Shown here piece after piece: positions 8,299 to 17,136 of a stretch of DNA of 64,000 nt; the stretch's first letter is position 1; the number at the start of each line of letters is the position of its first letter. The stretch lies in the NCBI GenBank assembly GCA_944322565.1, contig CALUPG010000002.1:144522-208521 (forward strand), given 5' to 3'. The notes beneath the pieces were generated by a model. The model was not told the origin of the DNA and searched no databases. It saw only the letters and a program-made list of their open reading frames with translations. Source of the DNA: an uncultured Bacteroidales bacterium (GTDB taxonomy: Bacteria; Bacteroidota; Bacteroidia; Bacteroidales; UBA932). The translations under genes were made by a program, and so were the position numbers.

Positions 8299-11200
8299 AT
8301 GAAATCAGATTTCTTCATAGACAGGCCCGTCTTCTCGATAGTCATATCGATTATCATCGTGCTTGTCGGACTTATAGGGCTTGTATTGCTGCCTGTGGAC
8401 CAGTATCCGCAGATTGTCCCTCCCGTAGTGAAAATCTCGGCTTCCTATCCCGGAGCAAGCGCACAGACCGTCGCACAGGCGGTGGCAACTCCTATTGAAC
8501 AGGAGCTGAACGGTACGCCAGGCATGCTATACATGGAATCCACCAATACCAATTCGGGGAGCTTCTCGGCCACCCTGACATTTGACATCTCAAGCGACCC
8601 CGACCTTGCGGCAGTCGAAGTGCAGAACAGGGTCAAGCTGGCGGAATCCAGGCTTCCTGCCGAAGTGGTGCAGAACGGGATTTCAGTGGAAAAGGAGTCC
8701 GCAAGCCGCCTTATGACCATAACAGTGCTTTCCGATGACCCGAAATTCGATGAGATATACTTGAGCAACTACACCACGCTCAATGTTCTGGATATGCTCC
8801 GCCGTGTTCCGGGAGTAGGCCGCGTGTCCAATGTCGGAAGCCGCTACTACGGAATGCAGATATGGGTGCAGCCTGACAAGCTGGCAAGCCTCGGCCTTAC
8901 TGTAGATGACCTCACGAGTGCGATAAAGGACCAGAACCGTGAGTCCGCTGCCGGGGTGCTCGGACAGCAGCCTATCAGCAATGTCGATGTCACGATACCG
9001 ATTACCGCCGACGGAAGGCTCTCTTCCGTAAGCCAGTTCGAGAACATTGTGGTCAGGACCGGAGATGACGGGGCCATCATCAGAATAAAGGATGTGGCGA
9101 GAGTATCCCTCGAGGCCCAGTCATACAACACGGAGAGCGGCATCAACGGCGGAAATGCAGCAGTGATGTATGTGTACACCCTTCCTGGAGCAAATGCAAT
9201 GAAAGTCGCCGAAGATGTCAAGGCCACCATGGAGGAAATCAGCAAGAATTTCCCGGACGGCATCACGTACGACATTCCGTTCGACATGACCACCTACATT
9301 TCGGAATCAATCCACCATGTGTACAAGACTCTCTTTGAGGCTCTCTTCCTGGTGATTCTCGTGGTCTTCCTCTCTCTCCAGAGCTGGAGGGCGACTATCA
9401 TTCCGGCAATAGCGGTTCCTATATCCCTTATCGGAACCTTCGGCATCATGCTGGTGTTCGGCTTCTCCCTCAACATGATGACTCTGCTGGGACTGATACT
9501 TGCCATCGGTATTGTGGTGGACGATGCCATCGTGGTGGTTGAGAATGTGGACAGAATCATGGCAGAAGAGAATCTGCCGCCATATGAAGCCACAAAGAAA
9601 GCCATGAGCGGCATAGGAAGCGCCCTTATCGCCATGTCTCTGGTGCTATGCGCCGTCTTCATCCCTGTGAGTTTCCTCTCCGGCATCACCGGGCAGCTGT
9701 TCCGGCAGTTCACCATCACCATTGCGGTATCAGTCATAATATCCACGATAGTCGCACTGACACTGAGCCCGGTCATGTGCTCCAGACTACTCAAGCCGCA
9801 TGACGCAAATGCCAGGAAAAATTTCCTTTTCCGCAAGATCAACCAGGGATTTGACTCCGGAAATTCCTTTTACGCCAAAGTCATACACGCCAGCCTCAGG
9901 CACTCCCCGAGGATGTTCGCCCTTTTCGGCGTTACAGTCGTATGCATCTGGGCTCTGTCCCAGATAGTTCCGAAGAGCTTCATGCCGCAGGAAGACCAGG
10001 GCTATTTCACCGTTGAGCTCGAGCTTCCCGTCGGCGCGACTCTCGAAAGGACAAGGGAAGTCACCGACCGGGCGATGGATTTCCTGCTCCGGCAGCATGA
10101 CATCGAATATGTGCTGAATGTGACGGGCTCAAGTCCCCGCATCGGTACAAGCCAGTCCAACAGTACGCTGACAGTCATAATGAAACCATGGGAAGAGAGG
10201 AAAGAGACCGACATAAACAAGATGATGCAGATGGTTCGGGACACCCTTTCCCTGTATCCTGAAAGCAAGGTCTATATCAGCAGTCCTGCCGTAATTCCAG
10301 GACTCGGCACATCAGGAGGTTTCTCCATGGTGCTTGAAGCCCGCGGGGACGCTACATATGACGACCTGCAGGCTGCGGCAGACACCCTGCTTTTCTATGC
10401 TTCCCAAAGGAAAGAACTCACCGGACTTGCCTCAGGAATCCAAAAAAATATCCCGCAGCTCTATTTTGACGCCGACAGGGACAAAATCCAGCTTCTGGGA
10501 GTGCCTCTATCCGATGTATTCTCCACATTGAAAGCCTTTACCGGCTCAATATATGTTAATGACTTCAACATGTACAATCGTGTCTACAGGGTATACCTGC
10601 AGGCAGATGCCCCGTACAGGGCGCACAAGGACAACCTCAACCTGTTCTTCGTCAAGAGCGACAGCGGAGCCATGATTCCGGTGACGGCCCTCGGCAACAC
10701 ACAGTACACCACAGGGCCCGGCACAATCAAGAGATTCAACATGTACTACTCCGCCACAATCACAGGAGAAGCAGGGCATGGAGTCAGTTCGGGACAGGCA
10801 ATGGATATTCTCGAGGAAATCACAGATGAGCATCTGCCGGACAACATTGACATAGAATGGAGCGGGCTTTCGTATCAGGAGAAGAAAGAAGGAGGTCAGA
10901 CAGGACTTGTGCTCGGACTTGCCCTGCTGTTCGTATTCCTCGTGCTCGCAGCCCAGTATGAGAGCTGGTCCGTGCCGATTGCAGTAATTCTTTCCCTGCC
11001 GATTGCCATTGCCGGAGCATATCTCGGCATCTGGATTGTCGGACTGGAAAGCAATGTATATTTCCAGATAGGACTTGTGATGCTCGTCGGCCTCGTGGCA
11101 AAGAATGCCATTCTCATCGTCGAATTTGCAAAAGAGGAAGTTGAAAAAGGAAAACCGATAGAAGAAGCCGCCGTCACGGCCGCACACCTGAGGTTCAGGC

Positions 11201-12789
11201 CTATCGTGATGACATCCCTTGCCTTCATCCTCGGCATGCTTCCTCTCGTATTCGCCACAGGGCCCGGAAGCGCCAGCCGCCAGAACATCGGTACCGGAGT
11301 ATTCTTCGGAATGATTGTGGCGATTACCATCGGCATCACATTCGTGCCGTTCTTCTTCGTATGGATATATAAACTCAAGAACAAGATGGCAGGAAAATCC
11401 AAAGGCATAGGATCCGGGGCAGCCGTCATCGCAGCCGTCATCATGGCAGGCACCTCTGCTGCCTCATGCTCACCGGCAAAGCATTGTGCCGAACCTGAGC
11501 TCAATCTGCCGGAACAGTATATGGCAGCATCCCCTGCCGCAGATTCGCTGACACTTGCAGATGTGAAATGGTGGGAACTTTATACTGACACCACTCTCCA
11601 GAATTTCATAAAGCAGGCCCTGGAGTATAACAAGGACATGCTGATTGCCGCAGAAAGAATCCAGGAACTCGAATACCGGTACAGAATCCAGAGGTCTGAC
11701 CTATGGCCGTCAATCTCTGCCGAGGCATACGCCAACAATGAATACAGCAATTACGGAGGCAATGCGGCCGACCCCAATGATCCGGAACTCGGTCCGAAAA
11801 TCTCCCTGCGATGGGAAATTGACATCTGGGGGCACCTCAGATGGGCCAGCAAGGAAAAAATGGCCGAATATCTGGCAAGCATAGAGGCCCAGAGGGCACT
11901 GCAGATGACCCTTGTCTCCGAAGTTGCCATGACATACTTTGAACTGATTTCCCTCGACAACGAACTTGAAATTGTCAGACGCACACTGGAGACACGCCAG
12001 GAAGGAGTCAAGCAGGCCAAACTCCGCGCTGACGGAGGCCTGACATCAGAAATCCCGCACCAGCAGGCTCTTGTGGAGCTGGCCACCACAGCGTCCCTTG
12101 TCCCTGACCTTGAAAGGAAAGTTGCCGTCAAGGAAAGCGAACTGGCATTTCTGACAGGCACCTATCCGCACGAGATAAAGAGACCGAGACAGGTGCTGGA
12201 GCTGTCTTACAGGGACATTTTGCCGACAGGCATCCCGTCACAGCTTCTGGAACGCCGTCCTGACCTCATGGAATCATGGCAAAGGCTCAGGGCAGCCGAG
12301 GCAGCAGTGGGAGTGGCGCAGGCCGAGCGGTTTCCGACTTTCGTCATCGACCTTTCCGGAGGCCTTGAGAGCAATTCATTTCTTGATGTTCTGAAGTCCC
12401 CGTTCTATTACGCCGCAGCAGGGATAGCATCACCGATTTTTGAATTCGGCAAGCGCAAGGCAGCATTCAAGGCGGCAATTTCCGAATACAATCAGGCCAG
12501 GCTTGAATATGAAAAGAATGTGATGCAGGCCGTCAAGGAAGTCTATGATGCCGTAGTCACATTCAATTCCGCACGGGAGAACACCAATCTGAAGTTCGAC
12601 CTTCAGGAAGCGTCCCGCAAATATGTCTCACTGGCCAGCTCACAGTATATCAACGGAATCCTGAACTATCTCGATGTGCTGGACGCCCAGAGAAGCTATT
12701 TTGACGCTCAGGTTGAACTGAGCAACGCAATCGCCAACGAGTACATCGCACTGACGGAACTCTACAAAGCACTTGGAGGCGGATGGTAA
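8299..12789 (+). CDS. RND efflux permease fused to a NodT/OprM-type outer-membrane lipoprotein (1496 residues, single ORF)
   Basis: Residues 1 to about 1030 are a complete AcrB-type (HAE1) pump: start MKSDFFIDRPVFSIVISI, TM4 proton-relay segment GIVVDDAIVVVEN, and TM12 ending near FFFVWIYKLKNK. The frame then continues without a stop through Met1030, a Lys/Gly linker, a hydrophobic stretch (AAVIAAVIMAGTSAAS) and Cys1057, which together look like a lipoprotein signal peptide. After Cys1057 comes a full outer-membrane factor of about 440 residues (VKWWELYTD near its start, then two helical repeats ending EYIALTELYKALGGGW). If the fusion is real, the RND C-terminus lies in the cytoplasm, so the hydrophobic stretch could act as TM13 and be cut by signal peptidase II to release the OMF. 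An internal start at 11386 (Met1030) is the alternative. A sequencing error removing a stop cannot be excluded. Confidence 0.9.
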   Translation: MKSDFFIDRPVFSIVISIIIVLVGLIGLVLLPVDQYPQIVPPVVKISASYPGASAQTVAQAVATPIEQELNGTPGMLYMESTNTNSGSFSATLTFDISSDPDLAAVEVQNRVKLAESRLPAEVVQNGISVEKESASRLMTITVLSDDPKFDEIYLSNYTTLNVLDMLRRVPGVGRVSNVGSRYYGMQIWVQPDKLASLGLTVDDLTSAIKDQNRESAAGVLGQQPISNVDVTIPITADGRLSSVSQFENIVVRTGDDGAIIRIKDVARVSLEAQSYNTESGINGGNAAVMYVYTLPGANAMKVAEDVKATMEEISKNFPDGITYDIPFDMTTYISESIHHVYKTLFEALFLVILVVFLSLQSWRATIIPAIAVPISLIGTFGIMLVFGFSLNMMTLLGLILAIGIVVDDAIVVVENVDRIMAEENLPPYEATKKAMSGIGSALIAMSLVLCAVFIPVSFLSGITGQLFRQFTITIAVSVIISTIVALTLSPVMCSRLLKPHDANARKNFLFRKINQGFDSGNSFYAKVIHASLRHSPRMFALFGVTVVCIWALSQIVPKSFMPQEDQGYFTVELELPVGATLERTREVTDRAMDFLLRQHDIEYVLNVTGSSPRIGTSQSNSTLTVIMKPWEERKETDINKMMQMVRDTLSLYPESKVYISSPAVIPGLGTSGGFSMVLEARGDATYDDLQAAADTLLFYASQRKELTGLASGIQKNIPQLYFDADRDKIQLLGVPLSDVFSTLKAFTGSIYVNDFNMYNRVYRVYLQADAPYRAHKDNLNLFFVKSDSGAMIPVTALGNTQYTTGPGTIKRFNMYYSATITGEAGHGVSSGQAMDILEEITDEHLPDNIDIEWSGLSYQEKKEGGQTGLVLGLALLFVFLVLAAQYESWSVPIAVILSLPIAIAGAYLGIWIVGLESNVYFQIGLVMLVGLVAKNAILIVEFAKEEVEKGKPIEEAAVTAAHLRFRPIVMTSLAFILGMLPLVFATGPGSASRQNIGTGVFFGMIVAITIGITFVPFFFVWIYKLKNKMAGKSKGIGSGAAVIAAVIMAGTSAASCSPAKHCAEPELNLPEQYMAASPAADSLTLADVKWWELYTDTTLQNFIKQALEYNKDMLIAAERIQELEYRYRIQRSDLWPSISAEAYANNEYSNYGGNAADPNDPELGPKISLRWEIDIWGHLRWASKEKMAEYLASIEAQRALQMTLVSEVAMTYFELISLDNELEIVRRTLETRQEGVKQAKLRADGGLTSEIPHQQALVELATTASLVPDLERKVAVKESELAFLTGTYPHEIKRPRQVLELSYRDILPTGIPSQLLERRPDLMESWQRLRAAEAAVGVAQAERFPTFVIDLSGGLESNSFLDVLKSPFYYAAAGIASPIFEFGKRKAAFKAAISEYNQARLEYEKNVMQAVKEVYDAVVTFNSARENTNLKFDLQEASRKYVSLASSQYINGILNYLDVLDAQRSYFDAQVELSNAIANEYIALTELYKALGGGW

Positions 12790-12859
12790 ACCACCCGCCC
12801 CCAAATGCTTTCAGCATATTCCTGACTGCCGGCCGGAATATCCGGTTCCGGACAATCGG

Positions 12860-14632
12860 CTATTCATCTTTTTTCGCCGTGGACACCAGGCAGAGTTCAT
12901 CCATCTGCACCTGGTCAATGTATGACGGAGAATCAATCATCACATCGCGGCCCTGATTGTTCTTCGGGAAAGCGATGAAGTCGCGGATAGTCTCCTGTCC
13001 CCCGAAGAGGGCGCACATGCGGTCGAAGCCGAATGCAAGTCCTCCGTGAGGCGGAGCCCCGAACTTGAAGGCGTTGATGATGAAGCCGAACTTATACTGT
13101 GCATCCTCATCTGAGAATCCGAGCACCTCAAACATCCTCTGCTGAACCTTTGCGTCATGTATCCTGATGGACCCGCCGCCAAGCTCTGTCCCGTTCAGCA
13201 CGAAATCATACGCATTGGCACAGACTTTCTCCAGGTCTTCCTTCTTGTCGCTGTAGAACAGGTCAAGCTGCTCCGGCTTCGGAGCCGTGAACGGATGATG
13301 CATTGCATAAAAGCGGCTTGTCTCGTCATCCCATTCAAGGAGAGGGAAATCCACCACCCAAAGCGGGGCGAAGACATTAGGGTCGCGCAGACCGAGCCTG
13401 CCTCCCATTTCTATGCGGAGCACTCCGAGCATAGTCTGTGTCTTGCGCTTAGGCCCGCAGAGCACGAGAACGAGGTCTCCGGCCTTTGCCCCGGTCTTTT
13501 CCGCCACGGCCTTGAGTTCCTGGGGAGTATAGAATTTGTCCACAGATGACTTTATGCTGCCGTCAGGATTGACTTTGACATATACCAGTCCCTTTGCTCC
13601 CACCTGAGGTCTCTTCACCCACTCCGTCAGCTCGTCAAGCTGCTTTCTCGTATATGATGCAAGGCCTTCGACGGCAATTGCCCCGACATATTCCGCAGAA
13701 TCAAACACAGAAAATCCGTGGCCACGGACATCGGAAGTGATTTCGTGGATTGTCATCCCGTATCTGATGTCCGGCTTGTCGGACCCATACTTGTCCATTG
13801 CATCGAACCAGCTCATGCGGGGTATAGGATTCGGGATGTCGACATTGAGCACATTCTTGAACAGGGTGCGCATCATCCCCTCAAAAGTATTGAGCACATC
13901 GTCTCTCTCCACGAATGACATCTCGCAGTCTATCTGCGTAAACTCCGGCTGTCTGTCTGCCCTCAGGTCCTCATCCCTGAAGCAGCGCACAATCTGGAAA
14001 TACCGGTCATATCCTGCCACCATCAGCAGCTGCTTGAATGTCTGCGGAGACTGCGGAAGTGCATAGAACTGCCCGGGATTCATCCTCGAAGGAACGACAA
14101 AGTCGCGGGCGCCTTCCGGAGTGGACTTGATGAGATACGGGGTCTCTATTTCCATGAACCCGAGTGCGTCAAGATAATTGCGGACTTCATGGGCAAGCCT
14201 GTGGCGGAGTTCCAGAGCCTTGCGCAGAGGATTTCTCCTGAGGTCAAGATACCGGTACTTCGCCCTGAGTTCCTCGCCGCCGTCACTCTCATCCTCGATG
14301 GTAAAAGGCGGTGTCTGGGCCTTGTTCAGGACCTTCAGACCTGAAAGTCTGATTTCAATGTCTCCTGTCGGCATCTTGGCATTCTTGCTCTGACGCTCGA
14401 TGACTTCCCCCGTAGCCTGTATGACATATTCGCGTCCGAGGGAATTGGCTGCGCCCTGGAGCTCTTCGGCAGCCGTGCTGTCCGCGGCAAGCTGTGTGAT
14501 ACCGTATCTGTCGCGAAGATCGACGAATGTCATTCCGCCGAGTTTCCTCGTCCTCTGCACCCAACCGGCAAGAGTCACTGTCTTCCCGACATCAGAAATG
14601 CGGAGTTCCCCGCAAGTATGAGTTCTGTACAT
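12860..14632 (-). CDS. aspS: Aspartyl-tRNA synthetase
   Basis: A 590-residue class II synthetase of bacterial type that charges tRNA-Asp (or tRNA-Asp/Asn if non-discriminating; not determined here). The order is an N-terminal OB-fold anticodon domain ([26 protein letters not shown]), the catalytic core with motif 2 ([20 protein letters not shown]), the bacterial GAD insertion, and motif 3 ([10 protein letters not shown]). I chose the ATG at 14632 ([10 protein letters not shown]), which matches the usual family start; an ATG seven codons upstream is closer to the promoter and less likely. It is divergent from rsmA and convergent with the RND operon. Confidence 0.97.
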   Translation of the reverse strand: MYRTHTCGELRISDVGKTVTLAGWVQRTRKLGGMTFVDLRDRYGITQLAADSTAAEELQGAANSLGREYVIQATGEVIERQSKNAKMPTGDIEIRLSGLKVLNKAQTPPFTIEDESDGGEELRAKYRYLDLRRNPLRKALELRHRLAHEVRNYLDALGFMEIETPYLIKSTPEGARDFVVPSRMNPGQFYALPQSPQTFKQLLMVAGYDRYFQIVRCFRDEDLRADRQPEFTQIDCEMSFVERDDVLNTFEGMMRTLFKNVLNVDIPNPIPRMSWFDAMDKYGSDKPDIRYGMTIHEITSDVRGHGFSVFDSAEYVGAIAVEGLASYTRKQLDELTEWVKRPQVGAKGLVYVKVNPDGSIKSSVDKFYTPQELKAVAEKTGAKAGDLVLVLCGPKRKTQTMLGVLRIEMGGRLGLRDPNVFAPLWVVDFPLLEWDDETSRFYAMHHPFTAPKPEQLDLFYSDKKEDLEKVCANAYDFVLNGTELGGGSIRIHDAKVQQRMFEVLGFSDEDAQYKFGFIINAFKFGAPPHGGLAFGFDRMCALFGGQETIRDFIAFPKNNQGRDVMIDSPSYIDQVQMDELCLVSTAKKDE

Positions 14633-14662
14633 ATCTGTAATTATTATTTCCAAACAACCTGC

Positions 14663-14670
14663 AAAAATAC
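14663..14670 (-). promoter_or_regulatory. -7 promoter element for aspS
   Basis: The minus strand reads TATTTTTG, a full match to TAnnTTTG, about 30 bases upstream of the aspS start. Confidence 0.7.
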
Positions 14671-14721
14671 AAAATTATTCAGAAGGCTGGCGCGAAGATT
14701 CCAGAAATCCGCAGGTCTTAT

Positions 14722-14729
14722 TATCTTTG
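14722..14729 (+). promoter_or_regulatory. -7 promoter element for rsmA
   Basis: TATCTTTG matches TAnnTTTG. Initiation would fall near 14734, so the ATG at 14741 would have almost no leader and the ATG at 14756 about 22 bases. Confidence 0.7.
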
Positions 14730-14755
14730 CACATCTGTGAATGAAAGACAACAAT

Positions 14756-15601
14756 ATGGAAGTAAGGGCAAAAAAATCCTTGGGACAGCACTTTCTCACT
14801 GACCTGTCCGTCGCCCGGCAGATCGCCGGTGCTCTGATTGTCCCGGACAAGACTGCCGTCATCGGCAGTCAGGCAGATCCCGGCAGGGCAGATGTCCTTG
14901 AAGTCGGTCCCGGGATGGGTGTATTGACAAGATATCTGCTTCAGAGGCAGGATGTGAACCTGAAGATGGTGGAAATAGACAGGGAATCGGTGAACTACCT
15001 CCTCGTTAATTTCCCGCAGGTGAACGGAAGCCTGATTGAGGCGGATTTCCTGAAGCTCAGGCTTGAGAATTTCTTCAGCGGAGACTTCTGCGTCATAGGC
15101 AATTTTCCCTACAACATATCTTCGCAGATATTCTTCAAGATACTCGAGTACAAGGATTCAGTGCCGCAGGTGGTGTGCATGATACAGAAGGAAGTAGCCG
15201 AAAGGATAGCGGAAAAGCCCGGGACAAAGGCATACGGCATACTCTCTGTCCTGCTTCAGGCCTGGTATGACATTGAATATCTGTTCACTGTCGGAGAGGG
15301 GGCATTCAATCCGCCTCCGAAGGTAAAGTCCGCCGTCATCAGACTCATCCGCAACAGCCGGACAAGCCTCGGATGCGACGAGAGTCTGTTCAAGACCGTT
15401 GTAAAGACATCTTTCAACCAGAGGCGCAAGACGCTCCGCAACTCGCTCAAGCCGCTCATCATGGACAAGGCGGCAAAGGAGGGATGGACAGGGGAACAGA
15501 CTGAAACATTTGTGTCAGACCCGGTCTTCTGCCTGCGCCCGGAAAGCTTAGGCGTCGAAGACTTCATAGCCCTCACACTGAAATTCAGTCAGACCCTGTA
15601 G
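14756..15601 (+). CDS. rsmA: 16S rRNA dimethyladenosine transferase (KsgA/RsmA)
   Basis: A 281-residue SAM-dependent enzyme that dimethylates two adjacent adenines near the 3' end of 16S rRNA during small-subunit maturation. Visible motifs are the N-terminal KKSLGQHFLTD, the SAM-binding VLEVGPGMGVLT, and the catalytic NFPYNISSQI. The start at 14756 (MEVRAKKSLGQHF) fits the family and the promoter distance; the ATG at 14741 would add five residues. About ten more residues than usual sit between the N-terminal helix and the SAM motif. The 3' end overlaps the convergent small membrane-protein gene by 13 bases. Confidence 0.96.
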   Translation: MEVRAKKSLGQHFLTDLSVARQIAGALIVPDKTAVIGSQADPGRADVLEVGPGMGVLTRYLLQRQDVNLKMVEIDRESVNYLLVNFPQVNGSLIEADFLKLRLENFFSGDFCVIGNFPYNISSQIFFKILEYKDSVPQVVCMIQKEVAERIAEKPGTKAYGILSVLLQAWYDIEYLFTVGEGAFNPPPKVKSAVIRLIRNSRTSLGCDESLFKTVVKTSFNQRRKTLRNSLKPLIMDKAAKEGWTGEQTETFVSDPVFCLRPESLGVEDFIALTLKFSQTL

Positions 15602-15972
15602 TGACGGAGGCCCAGCAGGGCTGCCGCGAGCACAACGGCCGCAAAGCCTGCAAGCACATAGACAAAATGCTGCTGCACAAACAGCCGGATGTCAGGTACA
15701 AGATAATATACAGCAAGCACTGCACCCAGAAGCACAGACATGACTGCCGCAGCCGAGAAGGCCTTGATTCTGTTGCGGCGCTTGATTCTGCGGGCTGTTG
15801 CAGCTATCATGTCCATGGCCGTCCGTATATCCGCCTCCGACTTTCCCGTCAGGGAAGCCGGCACCGGAAGAAGGTCTATCTGCCTGACGAGTTCCGCCAT
15901 GAACTTGTCCCCTCCCTTTATCTCAGGCATGTTCTCCCTGATGAACTGCCTTATTTCCTTATCAGTTGACAT
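15589..15972 (-). CDS. Small two-TM protein, probable anti-sigma or sigma-operon partner
   Basis: A 127-residue protein with no recognised domain. It has a soluble N-terminal half of about 75 residues (MSTDKEIRQFIRENMPEIKGGDKF..., ending RIKRRNR) and two hydrophobic segments (about 77-97 and 105-122). That layout, and its place 32 bases after an ECF sigma factor in the same operon, fit a membrane anti-sigma factor. No zinc-binding anti-sigma (ZAS) motif is present, so the role is inferred from context only. An in-frame ATG at 15981 is an alternative start. Its 3' end overlaps rsmA on the opposite strand. Confidence 0.75.
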   Translation of the reverse strand: MSTDKEIRQFIRENMPEIKGGDKFMAELVRQIDLLPVPASLTGKSEADIRTAMDMIAATARRIKRRNRIKAFSAAAVMSVLLGAVLAVYYLVPDIRLFVQQHFVYVLAGFAAVVLAAALLGLRHYRV

Positions 15973-16004
15973 ATTATGCATTTTTTATGACCAGCTTGCC
16001 ATAG

Positions 16005-16505
16005 TCATGTATTTTCCTTCCTGACCAAAAAATTCTTCAGATGCGCCCTGGCCCTGGAAAGATGTGAGCGGACCGTACCGGAGGGCATTCCTGTGATGGC
16101 TTCTATCTCCCTGATGGACTTTTCCTCCATATAGAAAAGAAGAATGACGGCCTGCTCCTTTTCCGGAAGGTCACCTATAGCCCTGTAGAGGTCCTGATAC
16201 TCGAATCTGCGCTCAGGCCGTCCGTCATCTGCGGCAATTTCCTCGTGCTGCGGACCGAGCGGCACCCTTTCCGTCTTCACGCTTGCCGCCTGCTTGTCAT
16301 AAAAGCAATTATAGGCAATCCTGAACAGCCATGTCGAAAATTTTGCCCTGCCCTCGAACTTGCCAAAGGCCATATAGGCTTTCAGAAGCGCTTCCTGCGC
16401 TATGTCATCGGCCCGGAATGCATCACCCTTGCACAGCACGCACAGGAATCTCCTCAAAGATTCCTGCTCGCGCGACACCATCTCTATGAATTGAGCCTTA
16501 TCCAC
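16005..16505 (-). CDS. ECF-type RNA polymerase sigma factor
   Basis: A 166-residue sigma-70 family protein with region 2 (DDIAQEALLKAYMAFGKFEG, then STWLFRIAYNCFYD) and region 4 (LPEKEQAVILLFYMEEKSIREIEAITG, followed by the recognition helix with GTVRSHLSRARAHLK). There is no region 1 or 3, as expected for group IV (ECF) factors. It is the middle gene of a three-gene minus-strand operon, with a DUF6249-like membrane protein 12 bases upstream and the two-TM protein 32 bases downstream. It probably directs a small regulon and its own operon; the signal is unknown. Confidence 0.93.
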   Translation of the reverse strand: MDKAQFIEMVSREQESLRRFLCVLCKGDAFRADDIAQEALLKAYMAFGKFEGRAKFSTWLFRIAYNCFYDKQAASVKTERVPLGPQHEEIAADDGRPERRFEYQDLYRAIGDLPEKEQAVILLFYMEEKSIREIEAITGMPSGTVRSHLSRARAHLKNFLVRKENT

Positions 16506-16517
16506 CTCCCCAGCAGA

Positions 16518-16940
16518 CTACTCCTGTTTGTCCTGGATTCCTTTGGCCCGGTTCCCTTCCGCCTTGATTTCTGCTTCCATCCATTTCTTGCCGACAAAGA
16601 AGGCCACACAGAAACCTATGCCGATGGCAAGAAGGATGCTCGCAATGATAAAAAGGAAATCCTTGCCAGGAATTACCATGGCGCCGGCAACCAGCACCGC
16701 ACCCATAATGACAAGAATGATTCCCGCCTGAAGCTTGTCAAGAAGATTCATTTTCAGACTTCTTCCGGACTTGTTGTTTGTCGAGAAAATCTCAGGGTCA
16801 ATATCCTGTCCGTTTTCAATAGCCTTGAGAAGGACATCAGCTTTCCTGTCTACAATGTGGTTCCTGGACCTGAACACAAGCCATACTACCATAACCGGCA
16901 ATACAACGCAAACCCCGATTGGAACAATGATTTCTACCAT
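16518..16940 (-). CDS. DUF6249-like membrane protein upstream of the ECF sigma gene
   Basis: A 140-residue protein with an N-terminal TM helix (residues about 4-23), a short cytoplasmic linker with acidic and Lys-rich parts, two further TM helices (about 70-90 and 95-115), and a charged tail rich in Glu and Lys. It resembles the DUF6249 group found next to ECF sigma factors in Bacteroidetes; that assignment is from memory of the family pattern, not a search. It may take part in signal input to the sigma factor. The -7-like element TAATTTTG ends only three bases before this ATG, which would make the mRNA leaderless if used. Confidence 0.75.
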   Translation of the reverse strand: MVEIIVPIGVCVVLPVMVVWLVFRSRNHIVDRKADVLLKAIENGQDIDPEIFSTNNKSGRSLKMNLLDKLQAGIILVIMGAVLVAGAMVIPGKDFLFIIASILLAIGIGFCVAFFVGKKWMEAEIKAEGNRAKGIQDKQE

Positions 16941-16942
16941 GG

Positions 16943-16950
16943 CAAAATTA
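16943..16950 (-). promoter_or_regulatory. -7-like element touching the start of the sigma operon
   Basis: The minus strand reads TAATTTTG, a full match to TAnnTTTG, but it ends three bases before the ATG at 16940. Either it drives a leaderless transcript or it is a chance match and the true promoter lies further upstream in the 190-base divergent gap. Confidence 0.3.
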
Positions 16951-17099
16951 TTTTTATTGTTTGCTGATTAGACTTGCAGAGAGAACAAAATGTTGCAGCG
17001 GAAATAAAATTCTGTTGTCAGTTGTAATATTCATTTAACAAAAATAACGAATTTTGCAGATTGTAAGCCTGAATTCAGATTCATTACATTTTTCAAAAA

Positions 17100-17107
17100 T
17101 ATTTTTG
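17100..17107 (+). promoter_or_regulatory. -7 promoter element for the porin gene
   Basis: TATTTTTG matches TAnnTTTG, about 30 bases upstream of the ATG at 17137. Confidence 0.65.
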
Positions 17108-17136
17108 CGCCTGATTTTGCAGACATTTTGTATTGT

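Noticed and set aside
12833..12845. CCGGA-ATA-TCCGG hairpin between the RND fusion and aspS as a terminator
   Set aside because: The stem is short and no U-run follows on either strand.
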